Assembly: GCF_963855985.1 (NCBI RefSeq)
Contig: NC_087093.1
Location: forward strand, 10,609,501 to 10,673,500
DNA length: 64,000 bases
Source of the DNA: Ostrinia nubilalis
Taxonomy: Eukaryota; Arthropoda; Insecta; Lepidoptera; Crambidae
Direction of reading: 5' to 3'
Shown here: positions 12,201 to 24,718 of the stretch, piece by piece
Layout: each line of letters opens with the position of its first letter
Position numbering within the stretch: position 1 is the stretch's first letter
The notes under the pieces: model-generated
Databases searched by the model: none
The model's input: the letters and a program-made list of their open reading frames with translations, nothing else
Told to the model about the DNA's origin: nothing
Position numbers and translations under genes: made by a program

Positions 12201-15200
12201 TTAGAAGATGGATAGAGCTAGAGTAATAGATATAAAAGCATCGTGTTTTTTGACACTCTATGGATGAAGTTTACATCCAGAAGCACTGTTATTAGCTGAA
12301 ATGATGTCGAAGGTATCAATTTTTCATGAAAGTCGCGGGACCAACACTACAAAAGCATGAATATTGTTTACAGTACAGATTCGTCGTCTGCCTTTTTCGT
12401 CCCCAAGTAATATTATTTTTAGATTGCATATATTGGTTATACAACTTATAGCAACTAAATGTCACAAACTTCACCACAAACGCAAATGGAATCTAGGTGC
12501 CCTATCATAATAGTTAATAAATAACATGTGTCCGATAGAGTCAGCCGTGATCGCTATCTGCGTCTTATCAGTAACTTAACGTGGAGACGCAGTGTCTGTG
12601 TCGGCAATAACGATACTAAGTTATAGATAACCCAGCTGTTGTAACATACCGGGTAGTGTTGAACAATTCCCAGTGTACCGTGACTACACACAGAACTGGA
12701 TTAGCAATGGATAAAATGAAAATGAGAAAAATGATTTCGCAATTTAACCGGGCTTCCATAACTTTCTTGGGTACTTTGAACTATCCGAGATATCATGCCA
12801 AACTTTTTAAAAAGTTTTTCATACATCTTTAGGCGTTCAAATATATTTTGAGACGCCCTGTATAAAATATTGCAGTGATCCTGTCATACTTGTATGGATA
12901 CATTTCCCACCCTCATGATAAATCTTTCTTGCTTTTTGGATAATCCAATGAGATCTGATCATAACTTGTAACATTTTTCAATAATGCACTTTACTTACAA
13001 GTTACTAGAATGCCAATTGAAAAATGGTGAAATCGGTGAAAATCTTAAACAAGTTTAACTGTTATTATGAGTTTGAAGGAGTTTTAATAGGTGTGCCAAC
13101 ACAGCCAAGGCTAGAGCCCGCAGCGAGGGCGCGGCTCGGTAATGGCCCTCGTAATGTCCCCGATTTATAGCGACGGATCCAAATGAAATGTCACTTAATT
13201 TAATCAACACTCCCCGCGGCGCGCGCGCACATCTGCGCGGGCCACGGCAAAATAACCGCCGATGAATCATCTTGTTTTGCAGTACATTCTTGGAACCGAT
13301 TAATAATTATTATAATTTATCTCGTCAATAAAACAATAATTAACAGTCGGTAGTCACATGAGATGTCGTATAAATTTCCTAATGTGAAACCTAGTGTAAC
13401 GTGACACCGAGATCGAACTGGTTGCCGGTACACCTGGCGGCTGCGTCAACTCCACTAATAAACCATTCGAATTCACTTTTAATATTTTCCAGAAATATCA
13501 TTCCGCTTAATAATTCCATCGCACAATATTTGAATTTAAATTTGTGTGTAACTGATATTTTTATTTTAGTAATTTAGCTGTCGGCGATTCATCATAATGT
13601 ATTCAGTAGAGAGATTATAGATAGTGCGTCGGTGCTGGTACGTGTAGGAATGTTATAATTATAATTTTCTAAATTGCCTGCTCTCACCTGTGCTCGTGGC
13701 GCATCCGCGGGCGGGCGGAATGCGGCGGCCTCGGCTCCAGCTGACTGCTGCTTCGCCGTTCCCGGTCCGAGCAAACCTTTGGCACGATCCCAATATCGCC
13801 CTGTCTTAGCATTCGCGAATTTTTACTCTAGTTGGTGCCAATTTTTCGCATTCCAGTTTGCCTCTCTAGCCTCCCAGAATTCCCTTTGATAAGCTGACGC
13901 TCCATCCCTGTCAGCCTTCAAAATTCTTTAATAGTCATCCCTCTCAGCCCTTTTAAATAACAACCAGCTAAATATCGCCTCGCTCCTACTCAGTTATCAT
14001 GCATCAGAACCTTTGCAACTAGCTTACAATGACATCTTCCAGCTGCCTGCCAAACCATTGGCAACAGCTGATTAACGACACGTTCCTCAGTCCTTTGGCT
14101 GAATGTTGCCATGGACTCTCTTAGCTTTCTCAAACATTTGACACAAGGTGACGTGGATCTTATGGTCGCGATATCTCCGATAATATTGCAAGGGGTCGTT
14201 CAATGAAACGGCCGTTGCTGATATTATAATGAGAATCCATATATTTATAAATGCGGTAAGTATTCGGCTTCAGAGAAAATTATGCTGCAGTCTCATTAAT
14301 AAATAATAAATTGTTCTAACTATCACACCAATTACCCCAAACGAAGCAGAGCTTGTACTTTAGCGATATGTAACGGATAAACATACTTAAAACGATACAT
14401 GTGAATAAGTAATTATTTTTAATATCTGGGTTAGATCAGTCGTTACCCTTGACTAGATTAGTCGCATTTTTAATCAGTATAGCAGAATTTATAATTTAAT
14501 CATAGACATGACCATAGATTTTTAAGGCACGTCTAAAAAAAAGGTATCGAAATAAAGCATTATTTATTACCAAATATCCCAATCCAGACAAAAAAAATAT
14601 CTCTTGGAAAATTCGCTACGAGGGTTAGCACATTACAATTTCTAATGTTGAAAGCTAATCTTATTAGTGGTACTTATACATATAATTATGAACTCTAAAT
14701 GTTAGTATGCTGTTATTACGGCCTTTACGGTTCTGTCCTTTTTACATTTAGACAAAAAAATACCCGTATTTTTCCGGTTTGCCACTAACGACATTGACCG
14801 ACGATGTTGGAGATACTCTAAATAAGTTTTGATAGAAAACCAAGGAAAAATGACTAAGCAGTGTGTTAAGAGATGGACAAAGGACAAAGAAGTGTGCACG
14901 CCAATGATTGCGCACCAAACATTAGCGGTCGAGGCCCTCGGAAAATGCATACATTTTCACTGCGTTCGCGCATTATCTGTATCGGCTCGCCTCGCCTCCT
15001 CCGAATAAGGGCAGGTCGTTGATCCGACTTCTTTGTTTAAAAAATAACACATGTCACAGCGCCGAGTATGGAGTGGAGAGCCACCTGAATGACTAATGAG
15101 TAAAAAGCATTTATGAATGCATAAGGCAATGACAGGATTTTGTGTCAGTAAATTAATTGTCGTTAACGCTCACACGCCGTGACAAAGAGCCTCAGGGAAA

Positions 15201-16026
15201 TGTCTCGGTTTTTTGTTCAAAAATTCTGTAAAAAGAAAATTTTAATAATAAGAACTTGTCTGCCGTCTGACGTAATCTTCGTTTTGTAGAGTTTTAGAAT
15301 ATGATCACATTTGGATTAAGACCATGACGTGATTTCTAGAATTAATTTGATAATATGATATTGTACGATTGTGCTTTTTGATAACAAGGCATTAAAATGT
15401 TTAGGTACCACAGTATCAAGTGTCGTGACAGCACGGGGTCGCGACCAGGTGTGCGCGGAGACATTAATCCTCGATCCACCATCGTATAGATCACAATCGA
15501 AACCAGTTTTATTATTTTAAGTTGTAAATGACGCAAGTGTCGGTGGTGCGCGCAGGTGGGTGCGTGTATGGTAACGCGGGAGCAGACATACGGCAGTCGT
15601 GGACGGCTGATTAATGAAGCCGCTTCAAAATTTGTCTAATATAATATATAAAGCACACGCATAAAGTGAGAACCTGAAATTAAAATGCTGAAATGTAACT
15701 GAAAGCTGTGAAGAGAACCAGCAGCTAATTCCTGTAATTACTTAGCTTTATTAGTTTCATTACTATTATTGATGCGCATTTCCATACATTAGGTAAAAAA
15801 AGAAACACCCCTACCCTATTGTTAGCTTTTTCAAAGAAAACTAAAAATGAATCATTTTAGAAGCATGATCTGAATTTGAACTGAAACTTCCTGTCCACTC
15901 GTCTCATAGACACCATTTTTACCAACAATTATTATACCATCAAAAGAACTCATTGAATAACTTCTACATCAATAAATGTAACGTTAATTAATTTCGATAA
16001 CTATCTGTTGACTATTTGTAAAAGCC
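12201..16026. other. Intergenic DNA with several GC-rich islands
   Basis: No gene is recognised. GC-rich, low-repeat blocks at about 13090-13280, 13670-13780 and 15540-15610 stand out from AT-rich surroundings and are candidates for regulatory DNA of dpp. The open frames there (for example 13055-13270, and 13592-13889 on both strands) have arginine- and alanine-rich composition that follows from the GC content. A partial sequence ending CGCCCTGTATA near 12860 resembles the end of the CAGGG-type foldback elements elsewhere in the window. Confidence 0.4.
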
Positions 16027-16273
16027 GTGTGTAGCGCAGCTAAGCGGCACGGTCGGCCGCGCGACGTCCTCGCTCGGCGCCCTAGCGTCTACCCGCTACT
16101 GTCGTTATTTAAAATTGAACGTACTGCTGCCGTTTTTAACCCAGAAGATGTATCTGTAGTCATTCCATCGGTAGAGTTATTGTCTGGCTGCGTAGGCTGT
16201 GTGTAGTGCCAGTAAGCGAAACGGTCAGGCGGCGCGGCGTCACCGCGCGGCGCCCTAACGTCTACCATTATTC
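16027..16273 (+). repeat. Pair of diverged GC-rich direct repeats of about 76 bp
   Basis: Copy A at about 16027-16103 and copy B at about 16198-16273 both run GTGTGTAGnGC..., AGCG..ACGGTC, GGCGCCCTA.CGTCTACC in the same order. They are separated by about 95 bp of unrelated sequence. They may be the same interspersed element inserted twice or a duplicated regulatory block. No protein is recognised. Confidence 0.6.
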
Positions 16274-17334
16274 CCTCCAGCTGCAAAGCCTACCAACCTT
16301 TTACCCCATTTTTTACCCATATCCACACCGCGTTTTTAATGTATCCCACCCCATATGTGTACCTTCCCACTCTCGTTCCAATTCTGAGAAGCTGTCTTTA
16401 ACACCTCTACGTTTATTGGCACGTTGGATAATTTTAAAAAGCCAAATATTTAAACGCGCGTTTACCAGGGTTTAGAGTTAACTATTTTTGTATAAGAATT
16501 AAGGGATGCTTAATTTACTATAATATTAGCCTTGCAAATCTTATCTCCGCAAAAGGCTATGAAGATTATATTCGGACAAATAAATCGCTCGTTTATTGTA
16601 TTAAATGACTATTAATATTTGATTGATGGCATCAAGGTGCAGCTATGTTGCTTGAATAATAGAATTGATTATGTAGATTTTAAGTGGTAACCATCATACA
16701 TTTGATGTCCATATAAAATAGTATTCTGCATACAGAAACAGGACTATTCCATAATGTCATTTATTTAATGCAAATATAGTTTATTAATCAATAACTACAG
16801 GTTGATTAACATTGAATAGAATTGATAAGTTGGTAATCTTTGGTTAGTGATCATCAGTCGTTTTAAGGTAAGCTATTTGTTGATCTTGATCTTACCAGCC
16901 AGTGTGTACCCAGAAATGTTGGTATCTTAAGTTCCACACAAAGATAGCTCGCAATCAGGATTCCATTTATATCTGTCCCTGTTTTCCTGTTGCCGATACC
17001 AGCGGCCGTGTAGTTATGTAAGCCTCGCACGCACACACGCGCACGCGCAGCGAAGATGCGCACGCACCAGTCGCTGCGCTCAACCTCTCAAACATAAATT
17101 GTTTGCTCGGACTTTAACCGTCTATTTATCTAATGTTGCGTACCGTTTATAATAATTTCAATAGTATTATGCTGGACTGTTGACATCTTATAAATTGAAA
17201 GTCTTAAAAGTTCCCTTTATTTATATTTCAACGAAGTACATTCCCATACTTGCAATGCAATTCCTCTGACAGAAAAGTCTACCAAGTCCCATCGAAATAC
17301 CTAGTATCGCACTAGTATTGATAAGATTGGCATA
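16274..17334. other. Intergenic, no gene recognised
   Basis: AT-rich DNA with a short GC-rich patch at about 16985-17065 (CACACGCGCACGCG-like simple sequence). No domain-bearing open frame was found. Confidence 0.5.
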
Positions 17335-17602
17335 TACAGGGTGTTAGGTAAATGGGTATATGAGCCGACACTAGCCCATGTTAACATGGTCATATAAATG
17401 GTGTGGTGAAGTCAGAAATTTGATATAATCATTTAATTTTTTTTAATTTTCATACAAAATAATATTTATAAAATCCGATTTGTATGAAAATTAAAATAAT
17501 TAAAATGAAGATATCAATTTTCTGACTTCACCATACCATTTATATGACCATGTTAACATGGGCTAGTGTCGGCTCATATACCCATTTACCTAACACCCTG
17601 TA
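17335..17602. mobile_element. Foldback MITE with about 100-bp inverted arms
   Basis: The element starts TACAGGGTGTTAGGTAAATG and ends with its reverse complement. The arms remain complementary inward through CATGTTAACATGG and GAAGTCAGAAA, giving long, nearly continuous arms of about 100 bp. The TA at each end is compatible with a Tc1/mariner-type TA target site. The same element occurs, interrupted by two insertions, at 46457-47329. Confidence 0.85.
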
Positions 17603-20071
17603 TTTTCCAATGTATATGTAGGTAGAGACACTGTCGTCTTACTGTCAAAAAGAATCAATTTGATAACCTTTTCCATTGCTTTGGGCGTCAACGATCAACA
17701 GGTTGTATCAGTCAACCAGCGTACAGCCATATACAGCCTTTCCAGAAATACATAGCAAACTGAGTCATTAATTGCTTATATTTAGTTTTTCAACCAGGTT
17801 CAATTGGAGCGGGTCCATCAACCGGGCTGCTCCTTAAAAGGCTCGCTCAACGAGGAGCTTGAGCTGGGTACAGTCGGCTGAGAAAATAACGTTTCCTAAC
17901 AATACCTACCAATACTTGAAAATATTCGTGGAAATCGTAATTTTATTGATGAAAATCAAAACACACTACAGAAAAACAACAGAAAATAAAATATTCAGTA
18001 AAACTTTTATAAAATGCTGCACTATTATAAATTTTTTATGTCGATGACAGTAAGCAGCAATTCTATCACAACAACAGGAAAGAAAACCTTTTAGACGGTG
18101 CACTTCAAATGACTATACATTAAAATAATGCTGAAAGGGAAAAGGTATATGAACTGAACATACGAGTAGGGCTTGTCCTTTACTAAATAACATAAAAGAC
18201 TACGTTATAGTGTTAAGTTATATTGCCATGAGACTCTTAAGTTATGTCTTAGTCAAAGAATTAAGGTTAACAACATACATTTTTGACCAAACTTTTCGTG
18301 ACCGAGTGTAGATGCGCACAAGCACTCGCGGAAGAGCGGCGTCCGCGCGTCTGCCCGGCCCGTTGCACCACCTGCCTCCGCCGCCAGCTATTTATAAACC
18401 AGACCGTACCTTGGCCATAGATTAAAAGTATTCGCCTCAGAGGCTTGCCTTGCGCAAGGACTTGGCTCGCTTGAGCAACGATAGAGATCTGTGGAAGAAT
18501 TATTGACATCAACTGCTAATCATTTGAGTATTGGATGATACAATTATAGAGCCCAGAAAATTATTGTTAACGCATTTAATTGTTACTTATGATGAAGTTT
18601 GATTGATATCTTTGTAAGTTGAAATAATTCATTTTAATCCGAATCAAAAAAATCACGTAATCAATAATTAAATAATACATATTAATTACATAGGTAAGTC
18701 CCAAAGGAAGTTACCAACAAATAACAGGAAACCTTGTGCCACGTTGTTTCGCTTGGAATATATTAAAGCCGTGTTCCGTTTAGCGAAGCTTGTGGAGTCT
18801 GTTACGTTAGTCTTTGGCCCGTAGCAGTGCGGCGTACTTTACTCTCTAACTACAAATTCTATAGAGCCAGCAATACGTATAAGTCCGCAAGCACTTAGTA
18901 GGTACATCCAGAAGTGTTTACCAGCTTTTTGCGCAGCGTCTCTACAAATAATTTTCCGTAAAGACTCTATCTGCCTGCACAATCTCGGAAACGTCTTAGA
19001 TTTTACATATTTTAATAACAAATGAGGACATTACTGAGATCATTCACAGGGAGGATAACTGGTAAAAGCGTCATGGATTATGCCATTGCGCATGGACCTT
19101 TGCCAGACGATCGAGCATTTATTACCATGTTGTTTTGTTTTTCTTTGTAACTGTTCATACATTTGATCCAAGTTCAACTAATTCTTCGACGTAGAGCCTA
19201 CATTTGCGAATAACTGTACACACACATAAATAAAGCAGGGGATAATAGGTGCGTCTTATCTTATCCGTTATGAATCTCCGGCTTGACAGTTATCGATGAA
19301 CGTACAATGAAATAAGTTGACAGTAGTAGAATAAATATTATTTTTAACGATCAGTGCAGCGTGTTTGCGGTGTTGGACATATTTACGTAACAGTGCTCAG
19401 ATGAGTAGGGTGACAAAGTGTAACAAAACTTGGGATAAAAGCTAAGTATGTAAGTAGAAAAAACGTTTTAGCGTACAGCATTGCCAATATGATAAATTAT
19501 TTTATAGATAGAATAAAACGAACCGGTTGAAGGCAGACAAAAGGTGAATTAAGAATTAACGTAAAGAATATTAATATCTGATAAAATAGAGAGAGCATTT
19601 GACGATTTGTTAATACTAATTTATTTAATCTATACAAAAAAGATAATTTTGTTTTTTGATTGTGATATTCTGCTAGCTCTAGAACAGAAAATACGGCAGA
19701 TGTGAAACTGTCTGCAGTAAAGAAGCGACAATATCCAAGAAAATTAAAAAGGCAGTGTAATTTACCAAATTAATGGATGGATGATTGTTCAAATTAATAC
19801 CAATAACATTTCGTGTTTAAAACCAAACATACAACAACCTGGAAAATATCTCTTAAGTTTTTGTAACAGTTTTAGAGGTGTTATTAGACCACATAGCTTA
19901 GATTTAATGGTCACCCTACAAGTGGGAGATGTGTGTGACCGTCAGCAAACAGAGTAGGTGGCTTCCGAACCCACTGTTTGTCTCCAGCTTGGCAGACACG
20001 CCGCTCTTAACATCTGTTGGACAACACGCCGAACCAACAACATTAGGGACGCTTCCTATGATGGACTATCA
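17603..20071. other. Intergenic DNA, possible BMP-response site
   Basis: No gene is recognised. A GC-rich patch at about 18290-18400 includes an exact match to the Drosophila Mad/Medea/Schnurri silencer-element consensus (18338-18353, listed separately). The remainder is AT-rich background. Confidence 0.4.
18338..18353 (+). promoter_or_regulatory. Match to the BMP silencer element (Mad/Medea/Schnurri site)
   Basis: GGCGTCCGCGCGTCTG matches GRCGNC-N5-GTCTG, the site through which Dpp signalling represses targets in Drosophila. By simple base-frequency arithmetic about 0.25 matches are expected by chance in a window this size on both strands, more in GC-rich patches such as this one. Its placement about 19 kb 3' of dpp is suggestive but not proof. 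Confidence 0.3.
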
Positions 20072-20189
20072 GTGAGGTTGCACCATCTAACTTTAACGGT
20101 AACTTTAACGTTAACCGGTGTTTTTTGTATGAAGGTTGCCAGATTTTTGACGTTTGTTAAAGTTAAAGTAAGATGGTGCAACCCGGCCT
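20072..20189. repeat. MITE, GGCTGAGTTGCACC family, copy 2
   Basis: It contains GAGGTTGCACCATCTAAC at the left and GATGGTGCAACCCGGCC at the right. The interior CGTTAACCGG and TTTTTGACGTTTGTTAAAG segments are shared with the copies at 4167-4284 and 39908-40024. The ends have diverged. Confidence 0.7.
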
Positions 20190-21073
20190 AAATGTGTTTT
20201 GTACAGTTGCCATCAAAAATACCTTTTCAGTCAAAGTGATCAAAACGCCTTACACTTTTGCCAGAGTGGATAGTGTGGGCCAAATCCTACATGTGACTCT
20301 GGCAAATTAGAAAAAGTCATGAATAAATGATATAGATAATAATGATAAACATAGAGTCATAACTGTAAAATTGAAGTTACCTAACTGTACTATCACGGTA
20401 AATGCAACTGGAGTTGATTCAAAACTGTGATGTTGCATACAATGGGCAACAACTACAGATAGTGTGGTAGTGTACGTACGTACTACAGTGAGTCCATTTT
20501 TCCAAAGGGTTTTTTTAATATTTAAATTAAAACTTCTACTTTTTTATATCACACATAATACATCCTAAATGACAGACGCTACAACAGGAAAGGCAGCGAT
20601 GTCCTTTCTGCCTGACGCAATCTTAAAATCCATATTCATGATATGACCACTGAAATCTTGTCTTAAACATAGAAATTAGATCATAAACTAGAAAAAATGA
20701 TTAGTTTCTCATTATGATAATTAGATGAAATTATTAAAAGTATGACATAATTAAAGACGTGTCGCTCAAGCATTTTTTCCAATTACTAAGGAAATTTATA
20801 AATTAACTGAACGTTTAAATCATTTAAGTCTGTGACTTCAGGCTCAGTTGCCTCAACTATTTTCTCATTTGATATGTAAAAATTGTCAATCAATTACTCA
20901 CCAATTTAACTAGTTAACACGATTTATTTATAACACTCAGTGTAGTTAGACCGCAATCGTCATCATGATTTTGCACATTATCGAATTGGCAATATAAAAA
21001 TAGGAATTCTAATTGATTAAAAAAAAGAAATTAAATGATGATATGAAAAAATCAAATTATTTATTATTAATAC
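20190..21073. other. Intergenic, no gene recognised
   Basis: AT-rich background without repeats I recognise or domain-bearing frames. Confidence 0.5.
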
Positions 21074-21305
21074 ACTATAGCTTTCTGCCCGCGGCTTCGC
21101 CCGCGTGGAATTTTGTCTGTCAGAGAAAAACTTAATCGCGCGCGTCCCTGTTTCAAAAACCTGGATAAAAACTATCCTATGTCCTTTCCCGGGTCTCAAA
21201 CTATCTCTATGCCAAATTTCATCAAAATTGGTTCAGTGATTTAGGCGTGAAAGCAAGACAGACAGACAGACAGAGTTACTTTCGCATTTATAATATTATA
21301 TTGTA
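21074..21305 (+). repeat. Lepidopteran interspersed repeat with GACA microsatellite, copy A
   Basis: The order of landmarks is CTTTCTGCCCGCGGCTTCGC, TTTTGTCTGTCAGAGAAAAA, CGCGCGCGTCCCTGTTTC, CTATCCTATGTCCTTTCCCG, TTCATCAAAATTGGTTCAG, a CAGA/GACA microsatellite at about 21256-21277, then TTTCGCATTTATAATATTA. The same series is found at 48743-48985. Non-coding. Confidence 0.8.
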
Positions 21306-21609
21306 AAGTAAATATAGCAATATAGTATAATAATATAGTATATTTATAATATTATAGTATAGTAGAGTATAGGTTTATGTACAGTCTGTGTTAAATTAAA
21401 TGAGCTTTTCTTAATTTTTGTTGGAACTTTTAAGTCTATGTCAAGCCGGTAAGCTTGCGGCATGGAGAATTCGATACATTTGCCTTCAATCATTTTTAGA
21501 GTTATATGACTCATAATATCAAATTGGGATCAACATTTTATTTAGACCATAAAATTATTTATTTAATAGGTGTTATTATTACTAACATATTCCAACCCGG
21601 CTGGTCACC

Positions 21610-23319
21610 GTGGAAGATTTTGACCAAAACCCTCCGAAGAAAATCACACAGATTGAGAGATTAATAAGACATAATAAAAGTTCATCCCAATTAAAAATCG
21701 CAACATATAACGTCAGGACCCTATCGTCACACGAACGTTTGCTGGAATTAAACGAAGCAATAAGGGAAATAAATTATGACGTAATTGGTATCTCAGAAGT
21801 GAGACGACTTGGTAATAAAATTGAGGAATACGATAACTTAATACTCTGCCACATAGGATGCACACCAGGTGAATATGGAGTAGGCTTCATTATTAACAAG
21901 TCTCTAAGAAACAACATAGAAAGCTTCATCGGTCTAACAGATCGTGTGGCATTACTTAACTTAAAACTCCAAGAATTTATGTTATCCATTATACAAGTGT
22001 ACGCACCTACTGAATCCGCAAAAGAAGAAGAAATAGAGGAATTTTATAAAACCATCGACAAAGCTATGGAAATCACATATAAAAACATAATACTAATGGG
22101 CGACTTCAACGCGAAGGTTGGTGCTCCCAAAGAAGGTGAATACTTAACAGTTCAACAACATGGAGTCGGCACAAGAAACGATAGAGGGCAGAGACTTGTA
22201 GACTACGCACTTGAACACAATCTAACTATCATCAACACATGCTTCAAGAAAAACTGTAGCCGAAGATGGACGTGGCGATCCCCAAATGGCCAGCACAAAA
22301 ATGAGATCGACTTTATACTATCCAACCAACGTAAAATTTTCAAGAATTTTGAAGTCATGAATATAAACTACCCATCAGATCACCGACTAATTAGAGCATC
22401 AGTAGAAATAGGCAAACAAAAACAAAGTAGAGTAAAATTCACAAACAAAAACTTTTGCCAACTAAAGACCAAAGACGAAATGACAAGATACAATAAAAAT
22501 CTAATGTCAATGTTACCCTACCTAACCGACAACTTGAACAATACATCAGTACAGGCCTATCACGACAAAATAGTAAATACTATCAGTCAGAGTTTGCAAA
22601 AAGCTAGAGAAAATAAGAGAGAGACACATAGATATCACAAAATACTATCAGATCGCACGGCTCTGTTACTGAAAAGAAGAAAAGAATTACAAGAAACAAA
22701 AAACAAATCCCGATCTATGAAAAATGAACTTTCTGCTCTTTACAAAATAACAAACAAATACATAAAAAAGGATTACGCTAAATATAGAGAAGACACTATA
22801 GAAAGTCATTTACAACACACAGGAAGCACAAAGAAGGCATTTAAGGAACTTAGAACGAGCAAGACTTGGATAGAAGGACTTAAAACACAAGATAGAACTT
22901 TGTGCAAGCGCACTGACATTATAAACGCGGCATCAGACTTCTATAGAAAACTGTACAGTGACAGTGACAGGTCTCAAAATAGCAACATCTCAAACATGAA
23001 TGAAAATAAAAACGAAAGGTATGTAAAACCAGTGGATGAATCGGAAGTCATAGAAGCAATAAGAAGCTTGAAATTAGGGAAAAGCCCTGGATCGGACAAC
23101 ATCACAAATGAAGTATTGAGACTAGCACACAAAATATTAGCCAGACCATTAGTAGAACTATTTAACTTAATACTACAAACCTCTGAAACACCCACACAAT
23201 GGTCTGAATCAGACATCATACTTATCTACAAAAAGGGTGACCCCGAAGGATATTGGCAACTACAGACCAATAAGCTTGCTACCGAGCCTCTACAAACTCT
23301 TCTCTACCATTATAAATAA
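21610..23319 (+). pseudogene. LINE polyprotein, endonuclease half and start of reverse transcriptase
   Basis: An open frame of 569 codons starts at GTG in this copy, and an in-frame stop lies 27 bases upstream. Residues 29-265 form an AP-type endonuclease that nicks the target DNA: ATYNVRTL at 31-38, the catalytic-type Glu in ISEV at about 63, MGDFNAKVG at 163-171 and the SDHRL motif at 256-260. A lysine-rich linker follows, then the start of the reverse transcriptase (LKLGKSPGSDNITNE). True homology ends at about 23250, where an indel shifts the frame; the final residues to 23319 are out-of-frame noise. The usual initiator is probably ATG, making the GTG here a mutated start or a sign of slight 5' truncation. 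Confidence 0.9.
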
Positions 23320-24502
23320 AAGAATCAGCAGTACACTGGAATTAAAACAACCAATAGAGCAAGCAGGTTTTAGGAAGGGATTCTCAACAATTGACCATAT
23401 CCACACACTAGAATTAATCATAGAAAAGTACCAAGAACATCAAAGACCGCTATACATAGCATATATCGACTATCAAAAGGCTTTTGATACAGTAACACAC
23501 TCAAGTATATGGAACAGCTTAAGACAACAGGGTGTGGAAGACATATATATAAAAGTCATCCAAAGCATATATAAAAATAATAAAGGCAGAATTAAGCTTG
23601 AAACTCTCGGACCAAGCTTTGCTATAGAAAGAGGCGTGAGACAGGGCGACCCCTTATCTCCAAAATTATTCATAGCCATCTTGGAGGCTATCATCACCAA
23701 GATAGACTGGAGTAAGTCAGGCCTGTATATAAATGGCGAATACCTAAGTCACTTAAGATTCGCAGACGACCTAGTGTTGCTATCAGAATCGAGCACTCAG
23801 TTACAGCAAATGATGGAAACTCTACATTTGACAAGTACCAAGGTGGGATTGAATATGAATCTCTCAAAGACTATGGCAATGACAAATAGACAGAGAAGGA
23901 TATTAACAATAAATGGAGTGCCACTCGAATATACAGATTCATACATATATCTAGGGAAGCAAATTAGTTTTGATCGGAAAAATAACGAAATGGAAGTAAA
24001 AAGAAGAATACAACAAACTTGGAACAAATATTGGAGTCTAAAGAAAATTTTTAAAAGTAACTTTCCTATTACCATCAAAACGAAAGTTATGAATACCGGC
24101 CTTCTACCAAGCTTGACGTACGGTTGCCAGACGTGGAAATTCACTGCAAAAATAAAAAACCTAATTACCACTTGTCAAAGAGGACTGGAGCGCAGCATGC
24201 TTAAAATAAAGAAATTAGACAAAATACGACACACAAAAATAAGGTCAATAACCAAAGCAACAAATGCGTTAAATTACGCACAGAAACTTAAGTGGAAATG
24301 GGCGGGTCATGTCGCAAGGCTTAAAGACCAGAGATGGACCATAAAAGCGACCTTCTGGAAAGGACCTCCAGGTAAAAGGAACAGGGGAAGACCACTGACA
24401 CGCTGGGACGACGAGATCAAAAAGACAGCCGGCCCAAACTGGAAACAGATAGCACAAGACAGAGATAACTGGGCATCTTTGGAGGAGGCCTTCACCCAAT
24501 AA
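23237..24502 (+). pseudogene. LINE polyprotein, reverse transcriptase core and C-terminal region
   Basis: This frame continues the preceding one after a single-base shift; the two overlap at 23237-23319. The reverse transcriptase motifs are in order: NYRPISLLP at 8-16, AYIDYQKAFDTV at 75-86, RGVRQGDPLSP at 132-142 and the catalytic FADD at 175-178. The C-terminal part has WAGHVARLKDQRW, GRPLTRWDDEI and the closing QDRDNWASLEEAF. The first codon here is only where the open frame begins and is not a real start: in an intact element this region is translated as one protein with the endonuclease. All catalytic residues I can check are present, so loss of function rests on the one frameshift. Confidence 0.92.
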
Positions 24503-24718
24503 TGGGGTTCCTACAAACTGTGACAGGTATTTGAATAGCTATTCATAACCAATTAATGCTAGCTAAACCAACGGTTAATTAATACTTAGTTATTAAATTA
24601 AATAAAATTAGTAGTATCTAAATATACTTAGTTAAGAAACCTAAAGTCATTGTAAAGTTAATTTGTAGGAAATAAAAGGCTTTTTTATTTTTATTTTTTT
24701 ATTATTATTACTAACATA

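Larger units (their letters stand above)
21590..24701 (+). mobile_element. RTE-like non-LTR retrotransposon, nearly full length
   Basis: A 3.1-kb LINE is flanked by a 17-bp target-site duplication, TTATTATTACTAACATA, at 21573-21589 and 24702-24718. The polyprotein frame covers an apurinic-type endonuclease and a reverse transcriptase, broken by one frameshift near 23250. The 3' end has AATAAA at about 24671 and a T/A short-repeat tail rather than a long poly(A), as RTE-clade elements usually do. Its C-terminal region resembles fragments at 11820-12200 and 50040-50205. Intact target-site duplications and the absence of stop codons indicate a young insertion. Assignment to RTE rather than a neighbouring clade is from general resemblance. 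Confidence 0.93.

Noticed and set aside
24269..24502. Minus-strand open frames within the LINE
   Set aside because: They are antisense shadows of the reverse transcriptase frame.
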